A DNA stretch of 27,133 nt from Chara braunii (taxonomy: Eukaryota; Streptophyta; Charophyceae; Charales; Characeae), in assembly GCA_003427395.1 (NCBI GenBank), contig BFEA01000213.1, positions 1,198,195 to 1,225,327 on the forward strand, written 5' to 3'. The position numbers and the translations under genes were made by a program. Under the pieces are notes generated by a model. It was not told the DNA's origin. It saw only the letters and a program-made list of their open reading frames with translations, and made no database searches. Positions 9,168 through 17,915 of this stretch are shown here, one piece after another. Each line of letters starts with the position of its first letter. The stretch's first letter is position 1.

Positions 9168-9240
9168 TGTAGCTCAGTGGTTAGAGCATCGGTTGGAAAT
9201 GCGCTTTGTGGTATGAGGTTGCGAGTTCAAAACTCAATTG
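9168..9240 (+). repeat. tRNA-derived SINE head (A and B boxes)
   Basis: TAGCTCAGTGGTTAGAGC is a textbook A box with a closed D stem (GCTC/GAGC). GAGTTCAAAACTC supplies a B box with a pairing T stem. The anticodon region is enlarged and the acceptor ends do not pair, so it is not a functional tRNA. It is best read as the Pol III promoter head of a SINE whose body (9241-9480) I do not recognise. Confidence 0.7.
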
Positions 9241-9483
9241 CAGCCTTGCGCATGGACACCGGCAGCGGCGGCAGGGCGTTAGAATGACGCACGACTGGAC
9301 ACACACCCCCTTGGGCTGACACACGGTAAGCTTATACAGACACTGCCTGCGCACCACCCAAGGGTTGTCCATGGTGTTGTATGTCGGGTCTTCATACTGC
9401 GTGGGTTGCTTGTGGCTGTTGCTCGTGGTTGTTCTGTTGATCTCCCCAGTCTGGCATATCACACACGGGCCGTTTGCGATTGT

Positions 9484-9545
9484 CGCTCAAATAGTAGAGT
9501 CTTCGGGTTAAATGTTATAGATCACGGGTTTGAGTCTGGCTTGGG
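9484..9545 (+). repeat. Second tRNA-like head
   Basis: TCGCTCAAATAGTAGAGTC resembles an A box with D stem GCTC/GAGT, followed by ACGGGTTTGAGTCT as a B box about 35 bases later. The acceptor stem is not closed. It is a probable SINE head or pseudo-tRNA, more diverged than the one at 9168. Confidence 0.5.
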
Positions 9546-9611
9546 ACTTTTTGGGGGGGTTCTTGTCCAGCTTGGCCTGTCATCTCTTCAAACGAACACA
9601 TAGTTCCCTCT

Positions 9612-9889
9612 ACATAGTACTGCACATATCTGGCCTCCGGGCACATACATCTCGCTATACAGTTACACAGAGCACACATAGCCTTCGGGCAGACACAAAA
9701 CACATGGCCCTATGGGCTCATACAAACATACATAGCCTCTGGGCACACACACATAGTACTGCACATATCTGGCCTCCGGGCACATACATCTCGCTATACA
9801 GTTACACAGAGCACACGTAGCCTTCGGGCAGACACAAAACACATGGCCTTATGGGCTCATACAAACATACATAGCCTCTGGGCACACAC
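9612..9889. repeat. 139-bp tandem duplication of a short minisatellite
   Basis: Bases 9612-9750 recur at 9751-9889 with only two differences seen. Each unit is built of ~35-bp subunits of the form CATAGCCTYYGGGCACACAC. Confidence 0.9.
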
Positions 9890-10084
9890 ACATACACACA
9901 ACTACGATACTGGGCTGGGGGGGTCTATCAGGTATATGACGGGGTCTGGTCACGCATGGCTTAGCTCTAGGGTAGGAGTAGGGATATAAGTCGCTCCGGC
10001 TAGTCTGAGTTCCGCCTAGCCTTGGGTAAGCTAGGGGAAGGACGGTAGAATGTGTCCGCGGGCACTGGCCTGCCTTGCTTATGT
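9890..10084. other. Flank of the tandem retroposons, nothing recognised
   Basis: G-rich sequence without a clear repeat or frame. It may include the true 5' part of the retroposon at 10085, but no second copy covers it. Confidence 0.3.
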
Positions 10085-10466
10085 AATCCTGCAGGGTAGA
10101 CTCTCTGAATTGGGCCTGTAGACGATTGCATGAGCCTGGCGTCCGAAGTTCCCGTACGGCAAGGTTCGTCCGCTTCTGCTTCCACTAGGGCTGGGAGGCC
10201 GGCCCAGCCTTGGTGCTTGTCACTGCTGTTTGCCCTGGTAGGGTGATGGTCCTGAGTGCTGGCCACACCGAGGTTGGATAGTAGGGACAGGGGGTGCGCT
10301 GGGAGTATTAACGTGGGGATGGGGATGGTAGGTGGCCTATCCTGTCAGGACAACCATTGGCTGCCGCTACCAGCAATCACCGCAGGTCTGGTCCTTGATT
10401 TTTACAACACCCTGGGCTTTAAAAAAAAGAAAAAAAAAAAGAAAAAAAAAAAGAAAAAAAGAAAAG
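10085..10466 (+). mobile_element. Poly(A)-tailed retroposon, copy 1
   Basis: Similarity to the next copy starts at CCTGCAGGGTAGACTCTC and ends CAACACCCTGGGCTTT, followed by an A-rich tail (10421-10466) interrupted by single Gs. There is no protein motif. It lacks ~20 bases present in copy 2 (near 10640-10665). The type (SINE or LINE 3' end) cannot be settled from two copies. Confidence 0.7.
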
Positions 10467-10488
10467 AAGAGAGTCTCTGCTTCGTCAC

Positions 10489-10864
10489 TCCTGCTGGGTA
10501 GACTCTCTGAATTGGGCCTGTAGAAGATTGCATGACCATGGTGTCCGAAGTTCCCATACGGCAAGGTTTGGCTGCTTCTGCTTCCACTAGGGCTGGGGGG
10601 GTGGCCCAGCCTTGGTTCTTGTCACTGCTGTCTGGTCCAAGTTGCCCTCTATACTGGTAGGGTGATGGTCCTGAGTGCTGGTCACACTGAGGTAGGATAG
10701 TAGGGACAGGGGTGCGCTGGGAGTGTTAACTTGGGGATGGGTAGGGTAGGTGGCCTATCCTGTCAGGACAACCATTGGCTGCCGCTGCCAGCAATCACCG
10801 CGGATCTGGTCCTTGGCCTCTACAACACCCTGGGCTTTAAAGAAAGAAAGAAAAAAAAGACAAT
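10489..10864 (+). mobile_element. Poly(A)-tailed retroposon, copy 2
   Basis: Head-to-tail with copy 1 and separated by only ~22 bases. It ends CTACAACACCCTGGGCTTT, followed by AAAGAAAG-type tail sequence. A tandem arrangement with a tail after each copy suggests insertion of one into the other's A-rich tail rather than simple duplication. Confidence 0.7.
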
Positions 10865-10866
10865 CT

Positions 10867-10935
<69 letters not shown>
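10865..10935. repeat. (CT)n microsatellite at a gap edge
   Basis: A long CT tract follows the A-rich tail of the second retroposon and runs to the assembly gap. Confidence 0.95.
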
Positions 10936-11208
10936 NNNNNNNNNNNNNNNNNNNNNNNNNNNNNNNNNNNNNNNNNNNNNNNNNNNNNNNNNNNNNNNNN
11001 NNNNNNNNNNNNNNNNNNNNNNNNNNNNNNNNNNNNNNNNNNNNNNNNNNNNNNNNNNNNNNNNNNNNNNNNNNNNNNNNNNNNNNNNNNNNNNNNNNNN
11101 NNNNNNNNNNNNNNNNNNNNNNNNNNNNNNNNNNNNNNNNNNNNNNNNNNNNNNNNNNNNNNNNNNNNNNNNNNNNNNNNNNNNNNNNNNNNNNNNNNNN
11201 NNNNNNNN
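10936..11208. other. Assembly gap (273 N)
   Basis: All bases are N. Frames drawn through it are meaningless. The gap separates the (CT)n tract from a 26-bp minisatellite, so it is probably repeat-caused. Confidence 1.
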
Positions 11209-11209
11209 T

Positions 11210-11303
11210 TGATCTGCTTGTACTGTATGAATATTCGATCTGCTTGTGCTGTATGAATATTCGATCTGCTTGTACTGTATGAATATTCGATCTGCTTGTA
11301 CTG
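11210..11303. repeat. 26-bp minisatellite, about 3.5 units
   Basis: Units begin GATCTGCTTGTACTGTATGA and end ATATTC. One A/G difference is seen in the second unit. The array may extend into the gap. Confidence 0.92.
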
Positions 11304-11459
11304 ACTGGGCTATGGTATGCCCTGGGTTCCATCCTTCGGTATATCTTACAGCCATACCCAGGTGTACTATGTAAGTGTAGGTTAGTGTGCAATGAGCCAT
11401 TTCTGTTGTCCATTGTGTATATCCTATATGGGTTGCAGTAGTTGTCCATTGTGTATATT

Positions 11460-11460
<1 letters not shown>

Positions 11461-11510
<50 letters not shown>

Positions 11511-11531
11511 CTCTCTCTCTGTATCTCTCTC

Positions 11532-11572
<41 letters not shown>

Positions 11573-11640
11573 TGCTAATGAGAATGATGATTCAAATATA
11601 TGAAAAAATATGAAAAAATATGAAAAAATATGAAAAAATA
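11461..11640. repeat. Long poly(T) runs and a 10-bp repeat
   Basis: Poly(T) of about 50 bases, a CT-rich bridge, another T run of about 40 bases, then four units of TATGAAAAAA (about 11600-11640). The T runs may be tails of minus-sense retroposons, but no body was assigned. Confidence 0.85.
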
Positions 11641-12079
11641 TAGAAGATTATGCTATATCAGCTATTCTGGCCTCCTAATCCTAGTACAACTCCTAGCCCT
11701 CTCTGTACCAGGACACTGTACCTCAGAGACAAAACCAACCTAACCAACATCAACCATAGCTGATCTCTTCTCGCCTCCTTGCAGCCCCCCCCCGTTCACC
11801 ACTGGAATACCTTCCACCCTCAGCAAACCCCAGATCTCTCTACAAGGCCTCACACTCCTGCCATTTACAGGTTACAGGGCAACGCCCCAGCTCCGGCCAG
11901 CGTCGTTCTGGCATCGGCGAACCAAGGGCACAGAACAGAGCAACTCAGTAGATATCAGTCCAGGTTCAACCATCTCTGAAGTCCTATATCCCGAATGTGG
12001 AAGAATGCTAGATGCTGCCAAAATTTCAGAACACCAAAAAATTTAATATAACAATAATCAGATGATGATACTAATGATG

Positions 12080-12114
<35 letters not shown>

Positions 12115-12170
12115 AGTATATAGAAAATATAGAAGACTATGTTATAACAACACTTCTGGCCTCCTAATCT
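11641..12170 (-). repeat. Dispersed repeat pair with microsatellite ends
   Basis: On the plus strand TTCTGGCCTCCTAATC occurs near 11664 and 12150. Each is preceded by TAGAAGAYTATGYTATAW and, further left, by a microsatellite: TATGAAAAAA units in one case, (ATG)n at about 12068-12112 in the other. In minus sense both look like 3' ends of one retroposon finishing in different simple repeats. The bodies are unrecognised. Confidence 0.5.
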
Positions 12171-12548
12171 TCGAACCCTCCCAGCCCTCCCTGCACGGAT
12201 GATGTTTTGTTTCTGGGAGCAGGAGGTGTTTTCAATGAAAAAACAAAACAAAAAAACTAAATAAAAAAGGGCTTAGCAGGCTCAAAGCCTGAATATGGAC
12301 GTGGTTGTGGAGATCAGCAATAGTGTTGAGTTTCCTCAACGGCACATCTCCCCAAGCACGTCCTCATTCAAGCGTGAAGTAAACTCAACGCTGCTACTGG
12401 CAACTGGGACTTGGCCTCGGGACGGGACAACAATTTTAATGGAAAACATTTAACCCCAATACGCATCCTCCAGCAAACATGGCTTCGTTGCTCTCACTCT
12501 GCCCATGTATGCGTAACTGCCGTGAAGGGTGAAGAAGAAGAAGACCGG
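12171..12548. other. No gene recognised
   Basis: AT- then GC-mixed sequence before the U1-like segment. I saw no TATA box or plant snRNA upstream element (RTCCCACATCG type) at the positions expected for an active U1 gene. Confidence 0.35.
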
Positions 12549-12595
12549 ATACTTACCTGGCCGGGGCTCATCCGCGATCAGAAAGGTGGAAATGC
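12549..12595 (+). pseudogene. U1-snRNA-like 5' segment (truncated or chimeric)
   Basis: ATACTTACCTGGCCGGGG matches the 5' end of U1 snRNA, including the splice-site-pairing ACTTACCTG. GATCAGAAAGG follows with GATCA at positions 28-32 from the start, the same place as the U1-70K-binding loop GAUCAYGAAGG in plant U1. After this the match ends. The next bases form their own hairpin (GGTGG/CCACC inside TCCGC/GCGGA), and no Sm site is found. It is either a truncated retro-copy fused to other DNA or a strongly diverged U1 relative. Confidence 0.55.
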
Positions 12596-12616
12596 CACCC
12601 GCGGAAATGCCATGCC

Positions 12617-12713
12617 ACCCAAAACGACCCCCCGAAAAAAAACCGCCCGCCCCAAAACAGTCACCAAAACCAAGACCCCCAAACAAAAAAAAAATGCCCA
12701 CCCCAAAAAAGGA
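12617..12713 (-). repeat. C/A-rich tract; G-run-rich minus strand
   Basis: Almost only C and A on the plus strand. The minus strand carries at least six runs of three or more G separated by T-rich spacers, so it could form G-quadruplexes. It also explains the Lys/Pro-rich frame that crosses the region (12411-13031), which I do not regard as a supported gene. Confidence 0.7.
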
Positions 12714-13398
12714 AAGGCCGGGCTACGCCCGCCACGGCCAAAGAACAACCTGTGCAACCTGCTGTTGGCCGTCCGGGCTCCAACCTCTGCGCCGACCGTT
12801 TCGCCTACCGGTCTCTGCCCTGCCCCCGACCGTGCACCTTGTCGACGCCCCATAAACCCCATTAGGAGTCATCGGCATTTCCACAAAAGGACGCCCCGCT
12901 ACACGACAAAGTGCTATGGAGTAAGACGCAGCCTTTGGCTTCGAACTGAATCCCCCAAACACCCTGCAACGGGCCACCCACCCCCTCGACCCCGACCTCT
13001 AGGCCAAGCTCTGGTAGGAGCTGACGAGTAGAAGAGAAAGTACCTGCCTTGGACCAGAAGACAAGAACACAGTTACCGTGTGGAGGCAATGGGAAACATC
13101 TACAACAACGACCGAGAAAGCAGCAGAGGAGATGGAAGGATCCAAAGAAGAAATAATCGCGGGCAACTTCAGAGGTGGAGAGGAACGCGGGCACCTCCCC
13201 AGGAAAGAAGGACAGGACATTCCAAGGACGTATAAGAGAACAGGTATAATAAGGATGGAAGACGGGGGGTACAAGACAAAAGGACCTAGAAGAGACACAA
13301 GTATGAGCTCTCACAACGGGGCTCACAAGCAAAGGTCTCCGGAACCAGGGGCCCGCAGCCAGAGAGCAAACGCGATGAGGGGCGGAGGACCTGAATGA
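12714..13398. other. No gene recognised
   Basis: GC-rich then A/G-rich sequence. The open frames on both strands are low-complexity (Lys, Pro, Arg) and show no family motif. Confidence 0.3.
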
Positions 13399-13480
13399 TT
13401 TTTTTTTTTTTTTTTTTTTAACACTGAGCTCCATCTATTGGTGGGGAGCATCACCTGCTGGAAAGAGGGTCCAGCGTCCC
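13399..13480 (-). mobile_element. Short two-hairpin retroposon, copy A
   Basis: Reading the minus strand: GGGACGCTGGACCC with hairpin 1 (GCTGGA/TCCAGC), then hairpin 2 (GCTCC/GGAGC around CCACCAATAGAT), then only eight bases (TCAGTGTT) and a 21-base poly(A). This is the shortest complete copy and shows that the third hairpin of other copies is optional. The loop of hairpin 1 here is CCCTCTT. Confidence 0.8.
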
Positions 13481-13490
13481 ATATACAGAA

Positions 13491-13492
<2 letters not shown>

Positions 13493-13541
<49 letters not shown>

Positions 13542-13670
13542 GAATAGCCCCTGCGTAAGCCCACTATCCCGGCGGTGGTGAGAGAACCGTCAGAATTGAG
13601 GGCTTATCTGTCGGGCTGCTCCATCTATTGGTGGGGAGCGACACCTGCTGGAAACCGGGTCCAGCATCCC
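13493..13670 (-). mobile_element. Short two-hairpin retroposon, copy B, different 3' body
   Basis: Minus sense: GGGATGCTGGACCC, hairpin 1 with loop CCCGGTT, hairpin 2 with the standard CCACCAATAGAT loop. A different ~75-base 3' part follows, with its own AAGCCC/GGGCTT hairpin, and then a 48-base poly(A). It lies back-to-back with copy A. Upstream sequence to about 13845 (CAATGCTGGCAGG box at 13791-13803) is related to that at 24662, so the true element may be longer. Confidence 0.75.
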
Positions 13671-13790
13671 TTTGAACATCTTGCAGTACAGAGTTTATAG
13701 TTCATTTGCAGGGCTAAGGTCGTTTCGCTTCTAAACCCGGAAAGTATTTGTAGGATATCAGAAAAGGGGTTTTGAGAGTTTGGAGAGTTG

Positions 13791-13845
13791 CCTGCCAGCA
13801 TTGATTGCTCTGGAATCCAGCGGATTGGCTAAGCAGGTTATTAGG
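13791..13845 (-). repeat. Conserved box upstream of copy B
   Basis: On the plus strand CCTGCCAGCATTGATTGCTC continues through a C/T-rich stretch to CAGGTT. The same block occurs at 24662-24714, more loosely at 24842-24890, and as CAATGCTGGCAGG in the opposite direction at 14474. In each case but the one at 24842 it lies about 55-130 bases upstream of a GGGACG module in element sense. Confidence 0.65.
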
Positions 13846-14315
13846 GGAAAAAAAAGATGGGGGGAACCCGGGAACCTCTTCGCACTGCGCCAGGCACCAG
13901 AATCTTGCTGCTGCGCACTGATTCCTCCCTCCCCCTAGCAGCTGCCAAATTTAAAAACCTTACTTTTGGCTGCTTGTTGTACGTTCTGAGATTGTTTGCC
14001 GTAAAACTGGGTCCAGCCTCATCTCATTATGGGAAACCAGGAGTGAGATATAAGGAAGTAGATCGGCACCGGTCCGGTAATCCCCTCAACAGAAGAGGGC
14101 AGCCAATGTAGTCCAGAGGGCATTAGTACCAAGGAGTCAGGACTCAGGAGAGCTGCATAATAGAGTTTGTACCTCCCCTGGAAACAGGGGACCGGGGAGG
14201 GAGGAAGCCAAGAAAAGATTTTTGAGCGCAGGAATAGCAGCAAGTAGCACATACATTAATCTATCAATGATCAGTAAAAACTGGCAGGTACCAACCTAGC
14301 AAATGCAACACCTAT
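13846..14315. other. Retroposon-related flank, no gene
   Basis: The part up to about 13950 (AACCTCTTCGC, TCCTCCCTCC) is diverged from 24725-24790, extending the longer repeat seen there. The remainder is unrecognised. Confidence 0.4.
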
Positions 14316-14390
14316 GGGACACTGGACCCGATTTCCAGCACGCGGCGCCCCCCACCAATAGACAGGGGCAGGCAAAAGAGAAAAAAAAGA
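14316..14390 (+). mobile_element. Short two-hairpin retroposon, copy C (stem-2 variant)
   Basis: GGGACACTGGACCCGATTTCC gives hairpin 1 with its first pair lost. Hairpin 2 is GCCCC/GGGGC (14347-14351 with 14365-14369) around CCACCAATAGACA. The third pair has changed from T-A to C-G on both sides while the loop is kept. An A-rich tail follows directly, to about 14390. Confidence 0.75.
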
Positions 14391-14542
14391 TGTGTGACTT
14401 CAGTTTTGGCCTTTCAAAAAAGTTGGCGTGATTCAGAAGAGCTCAGGCCGAAAACTGAAATCGCAGAAATGTTCAATGCTGGCAGGTTTTTTAGACAACT
14501 TCCTTGATATCTCCTTGATCGTGCTGTATTCCTTCTATACAT

Positions 14543-14655
14543 GGGACGCTGGACCCGTTTTCCAGCAGGTGATGCTCCCCACTAATAGACGGAGCCTCTC
14601 CTCGGGTGCTAGTGGTGTCTGCTTCTATCAGCACCACTAGCACTGCAGGGGGNGT

Positions 14656-14692
<37 letters not shown>
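14543..14692 (+). mobile_element. Short three-hairpin retroposon, copy D (best copy)
   Basis: This is the clearest full copy. GGGACGCTGGACCC carries hairpin 1 (GCTGGA/TCCAGC, loop CCCGTTT). Hairpin 2 at about 14573-14595 is GCTCC/GGAGC around CCACTAATAGAC. Hairpin 3 is a perfect 12-bp stem GTGCTAGTGGTG/CACCACTAGCAC (14606-14617 with 14632-14643). GCAGGGGG-GTGTTT and 33 A residues follow. A single N sits at 14653. There are no Pol III A or B boxes. The upstream CAATGCTGGCAGG box is at 14474. Confidence 0.85.
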
Positions 14693-14694
<2 letters not shown>

Positions 14695-15277
14695 CGTGTC
14701 GGGGAAGTTGGAGCCAATCAGAGACTGCCTCCAGGAGAAGAGAGTGGCAGAAAACACAGGGTCAGAATTCTTTCCCATTTAGGTGAGGTAGCAGTCCCTG
14801 TCCATTTCACTGTGTGGCAGCTGGTGCTCCTCCGTCCCCCACCCCACCCCCGGCCCCCATTTTCTTCCTTGTCTTCTTCTTCTTTTTTTGTTTTTTTACT
14901 CCCAATCATCTGTGGTGTTAGCAACCCAAGCACACTTAGCACAGAAGAGTGAGTCCGGTCAACACGGCACAGAGAGGAGCCCTTGTTTGGCACAAACGAT
15001 GCAGGGAAATCCATGATTTATTTTTTCCTGGCACATCCAACGTAGTGGGGAGAAAGAAGGTGGAAATTCACCAAGGCAGGTGGGGACGCCCCAAGAGGGA
15101 GCTCACATGAAAGCAGATAAACTGGAAAGAAAACAGAGGTTCACTCTGAACAGTCGGGCTCCACACATCAGTGAGTGATATTCCGAACAAATCTGGCCAG
15201 TATCTGCACTAGACTTAGTGGAGCTGACAATAGTGGAAAATGATAACTCATTTCAGGCCCCTCAGGGTGTAGAGGCA
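14693..15277. other. No gene recognised
   Basis: Mixed sequence with a CTTCTTCTTCTT-like pyrimidine patch near 14870-14890. No repeat or protein family is seen. Confidence 0.3.
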
Positions 15278-15300
15278 GCTCCCCACCAATAGAAAGGAGC
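15278..15300 (+). ncRNA. Isolated copy of hairpin 2
   Basis: GCTCC/GGAGC around CCACCAATAGAAA, without hairpin 1 upstream or a tail downstream. The loop is preserved although the rest of the module is gone or unrecognisable. Confidence 0.6.
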
Positions 15301-15945
15301 CATCGGAACCTTGCCGGCTCCTACCCTCTGGGGCTCTTACCACCCAAGGGGTAGAGGACCTGGCCCTGAACGACGATTCGGAAAAAAGAAAGGACAAGTT
15401 AACCTTCCCACTACAAAACCTTTGTATTCATTTCCTCGCCAACAGGGCAAAAAGTGCCGCAGACCCCAAAATGACTTTGGGCCTTTTGGCGGCATTTTTT
15501 CACCCTGTAAAATGCTGTCCCCACCATTTTTGCACAGCGGGCGTTACTGACCCAGCCAGGGTGCGAAAATGACACAAAATGTCATTTTGGGGCCGGCGAC
15601 ACATTTTCCCCGTTGGAGGGAAAATGAATACAAAGGTTTCATCGGCAGGTTTTATAACTTTTCTCCAAAAAAAAACTACAATTCTGAATTACCCAGGGCC
15701 AGTCACTTCGAATGATGATATCTCTGATGGGCCAGTCGCTGTGCCTCTGATGGGCCAGACGCTTTGCCTCCCCTCCTGCTGTAGCAGGTATCGCACCTGC
15801 TGGTGGGTGCAGCTCCCGCGTTGGAGGCTTGAGCACAGATGTGGCTGCTACAGGTTCCCTGTAATACTGTAATGACAATAAAAAAGGCCTGAACGGCCGT
15901 CCTGTCCAGATTCGACAGGTAATTGAATTGGTGCCTCGGAGCCTG
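15301..15945. other. No gene recognised
   Basis: Contains words such as AAAATGACATTTTGGGG on both strands (15470-15600), but no clear repeat unit or gene. Confidence 0.3.
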
Positions 15946-16094
15946 TTTTTTTTTTTTTTTTTTTTTTTTTTTTCCGAGAACAACCCAAGCGGGGTGCTAG
16001 GGGTGCTGATAAGAGCAGGCACCACTAGCACTCCCGGGGAGGCTCCATCTATTGGTGGGGAGAAACACCTGCTGGAAAACGGGTCCAGCGTCCC
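15946..16094 (-). mobile_element. Short three-hairpin retroposon, copy E
   Basis: Minus sense: GGGACGCTGGACCC, hairpin 1, hairpin 2 with loop CCACCAATAGAT, hairpin 3 (GTGCTAGTGGTGC with GCACCCCTAGCAC, one mismatch), GCTTGGGTTGTTCTCGG, and 28 A residues. It is very similar to copy D, so these two define the three-hairpin subfamily. Confidence 0.85.
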
Positions 16095-16245
16095 TTGACA
16101 CTGTTAAGTCTGTGCCTTTTAATCCTTATAGCCTGTCCTTATTCATTCATACCACATCCTTGATCCTTGGAGCCGAAGGGTTCGCAACTGAAATGAAATA
16201 CAATGCAGTGCGATGCAATGCAGTGCCATGCATTAGAGAGCAGTC

Positions 16246-16339
16246 GACCCTGGATTTCACTGCGCACCGAAATCTGCCGAGCCTGGGTGCCATTGTGTTT
16301 TCTTTTCTGGTACTCTTCGGACAAAAAAAAAAAAAAAAA
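16246..16339 (+). mobile_element. Small poly(A) retroposon, intact copy
   Basis: Starts GACCCTGGATTTCACTGCGC, passes GCCATTGTGTTTTCTTTT and ends TGGTACTCTTCGGAC followed by 18 A. A second copy beginning at 16356 shows the same sequence but is interrupted, which fixes the boundaries. Confidence 0.75.
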
Positions 16340-16355
16340 AGGAACTGTTTTTGCG

Positions 16356-17561
16356 GACCCTGGATTTCACTTCGCACCGAAATCTGCATAGTCTGGGCGC
16401 CATTGTGGTTTCTTTTTTTTTTTCTTTCTAGAAAGGTTCCCTTTATTATCAAGGCCCAGTGCCTAAGGCAAAAATACGATCAAGCACAGGTTTCAAATTC
16501 AGGGGCCATGAGGCCTCCGGCTGCATCCAGCAAGCAGAGCCTGTCCCCTGTGAAAAAGGAACAGTCTGAGAAAAAAACTGACAAGTCAAAATCGAAAAGA
16601 GGAAAAAAACCCTAGAAAAAGATTAAAGGTCTAAAAGAGGAATTCCTAACCCTAACAAATCTGAAAGTACAACGCGTGTTGTTAATGGCTAAATCGGCAG
16701 AGATGACAAAGCCAGGACATAATCCCTATCACAACTGCGAACCTGTTCCAATAGAAGGCCAAAAATTCCTAAAAATTCCTTGTAACAAACGTAAGCAAAA
16801 CTCCACGAAAGACCAATCAAAGATGACTCTACTCTATTTCCCAACAAACCATTTAAAAGCCCTAGCAACATGAGACAAAAAATCCACAAAATTCATAAGC
16901 TAGTCTACACCGACAGAGCAAAACAAATGAAAACACGATTTCGCAAGATAACAGCACTTTGAAAGATATCCCGAAGCCATTTCCTCGAAGCTTGACGAAA
17001 CAAACAACCGCAGAAGGCATACGGAGCCACCGTAAGGCGAAGTATACCGATTCCCCTGGTCAACAACGGACGTTCGGGAAACCAATCGCTGCCAAAGGGA
17101 CATCGTCATTCACCAGTCAAGGGTCTTGCCAATCTGACACCAGTCTTCAACTCCGGTCAGCAAATAAGGCTCCAAATCTGAATCCCGAAACACGCGAACG
17201 TGCGTCAATCTTAGTTACTCCTTGGTTGCAATTAGCGTGTAAGAGGAAGGCCACACCAACGCTTCAAAACAATCATCCCAGCACATGCAGCGCGCCGCAC
17301 CCACCGCCAGCACACACGCAATCAGGCATGCCAGACAAGCTTCGCGCTCACAATGCATGAGCGCGACCGCCGTGGGCCACCGGGACAGACTAGGTATGGT
17401 GGCCATAGCTCGGGTGAACCCTAGCCCCGGCGCCAGCAACTTCAGGCAGCATCGCTAGGTCGCTTAGCGCCGGGCCGCCACGGTGCGGCCCTCCAGTCAC
17501 GCGTTGTACCAACTGCCATTGTGTTTTCTTTTCTGGTACTCTTCAGGAAAAAAAAAAAGAA
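16356..17561 (+). mobile_element. Second copy of the small retroposon, split by a nested insertion
   Basis: The copy runs 16356-16417 (GACCCTGGATTTCACTTCGC to GTGGTTTCTTTT), is interrupted by a ~1.1-kb element, and continues 17515-17561 from GCCATTGTGTTTTCTTTT to TGGTACTCTTCAGG and poly(A). The ~18 bases at the break are present on both sides with one difference, as a target-site duplication. Confidence 0.8.
16418..17514 (-). mobile_element. 1.1-kb processed-transcript-like element, copy L
   Basis: On the minus strand the element ends ...AATAAAGGGAACCTTTCTAG followed by an A-rich tail (16429-16414). AATAAA lies ~15 bases before the tail, as in an mRNA copy. It is flanked by GCCATTGTG-K-TTTCTTTT target-site duplications (16400-16417 and 17515-17532). 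About 950 bp (16431-17379) match the inverted copy at 17962-18902. The frame at 16889-16689 reads WSFAYVCYKEFLGIFG, conserved in copy R as WSFAHLCYKEFFGIFG. No known family is recognised. Confidence 0.75.
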
Positions 17562-17598
17562 AGAAAAAAGAACAACGTGAAAAAAAAAAGGAAAAACC

Positions 17599-17890
17599 CT
17601 ACGGAGGTGAAAGCAGCTGCATGCAGAATCTGGGGCACGTGTGAGACTATGCCCTCCCAACGGGCAGTTACACCCCGGATGAGCCAAAGATAAAAGAAGT
17701 ACGAAAGAAAAAAAAAGCATATACTCTTTGGACGTGAAAGCAGCTGGATACCGAATCTGGGGCACATATGACAGTATGCCCTCCAGTTACTTCAGGAGCT
17801 GCATTCAAGGCAGCAGCAAAAATAAGAATCAGCTCCTTGGACGTGAAAGCATCTGGATACAGAACATAGAGTGTAAGTGAAACTGTGCCC
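17599..17890. repeat. Three diverged tandem units
   Basis: Units at 17599-17656, 17726-17784 and 17835-17890 share GGACGTGAAAGCAGCTGGAT, then AGAATCTGGGGCAC and ATGCCCTCC. Spacers of about 70 and 50 bases differ. Function unknown. Confidence 0.8.
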
Positions 17891-17915
17891 TAAGTTGCAG
17901 AGTTGTGAGCTATCC

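Noticed and set aside
9168-9240. Functional tRNA gene
   Set aside because: The A and B boxes are good but the acceptor stem does not pair and the anticodon arm is too long.
10731-11449. Long frames across the (CT)n tract and the gap
   Set aside because: Most residues come from N bases and a dinucleotide repeat.
12411-13031. 206-codon Lys/Pro-rich frame resembling a histone-H1-like tail
   Set aside because: It runs through the U1-like segment and the C/A-only tract, which by themselves give Lys, Pro, Thr and Asn codons. No conserved domain is visible.
13429-13453. CCACCAATAGATGG as a CTCF-like binding site
   Set aside because: The resemblance to CCASYAGRKGG is partial and plants lack CTCF. 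The hairpin reading explains the conservation better.
14543-14600. GGGACGC start as an HDV-like self-cleaving ribozyme
   Set aside because: No downstream GCGTCCC strand is available to form the outer helix, and the nested pseudoknot cannot be drawn.
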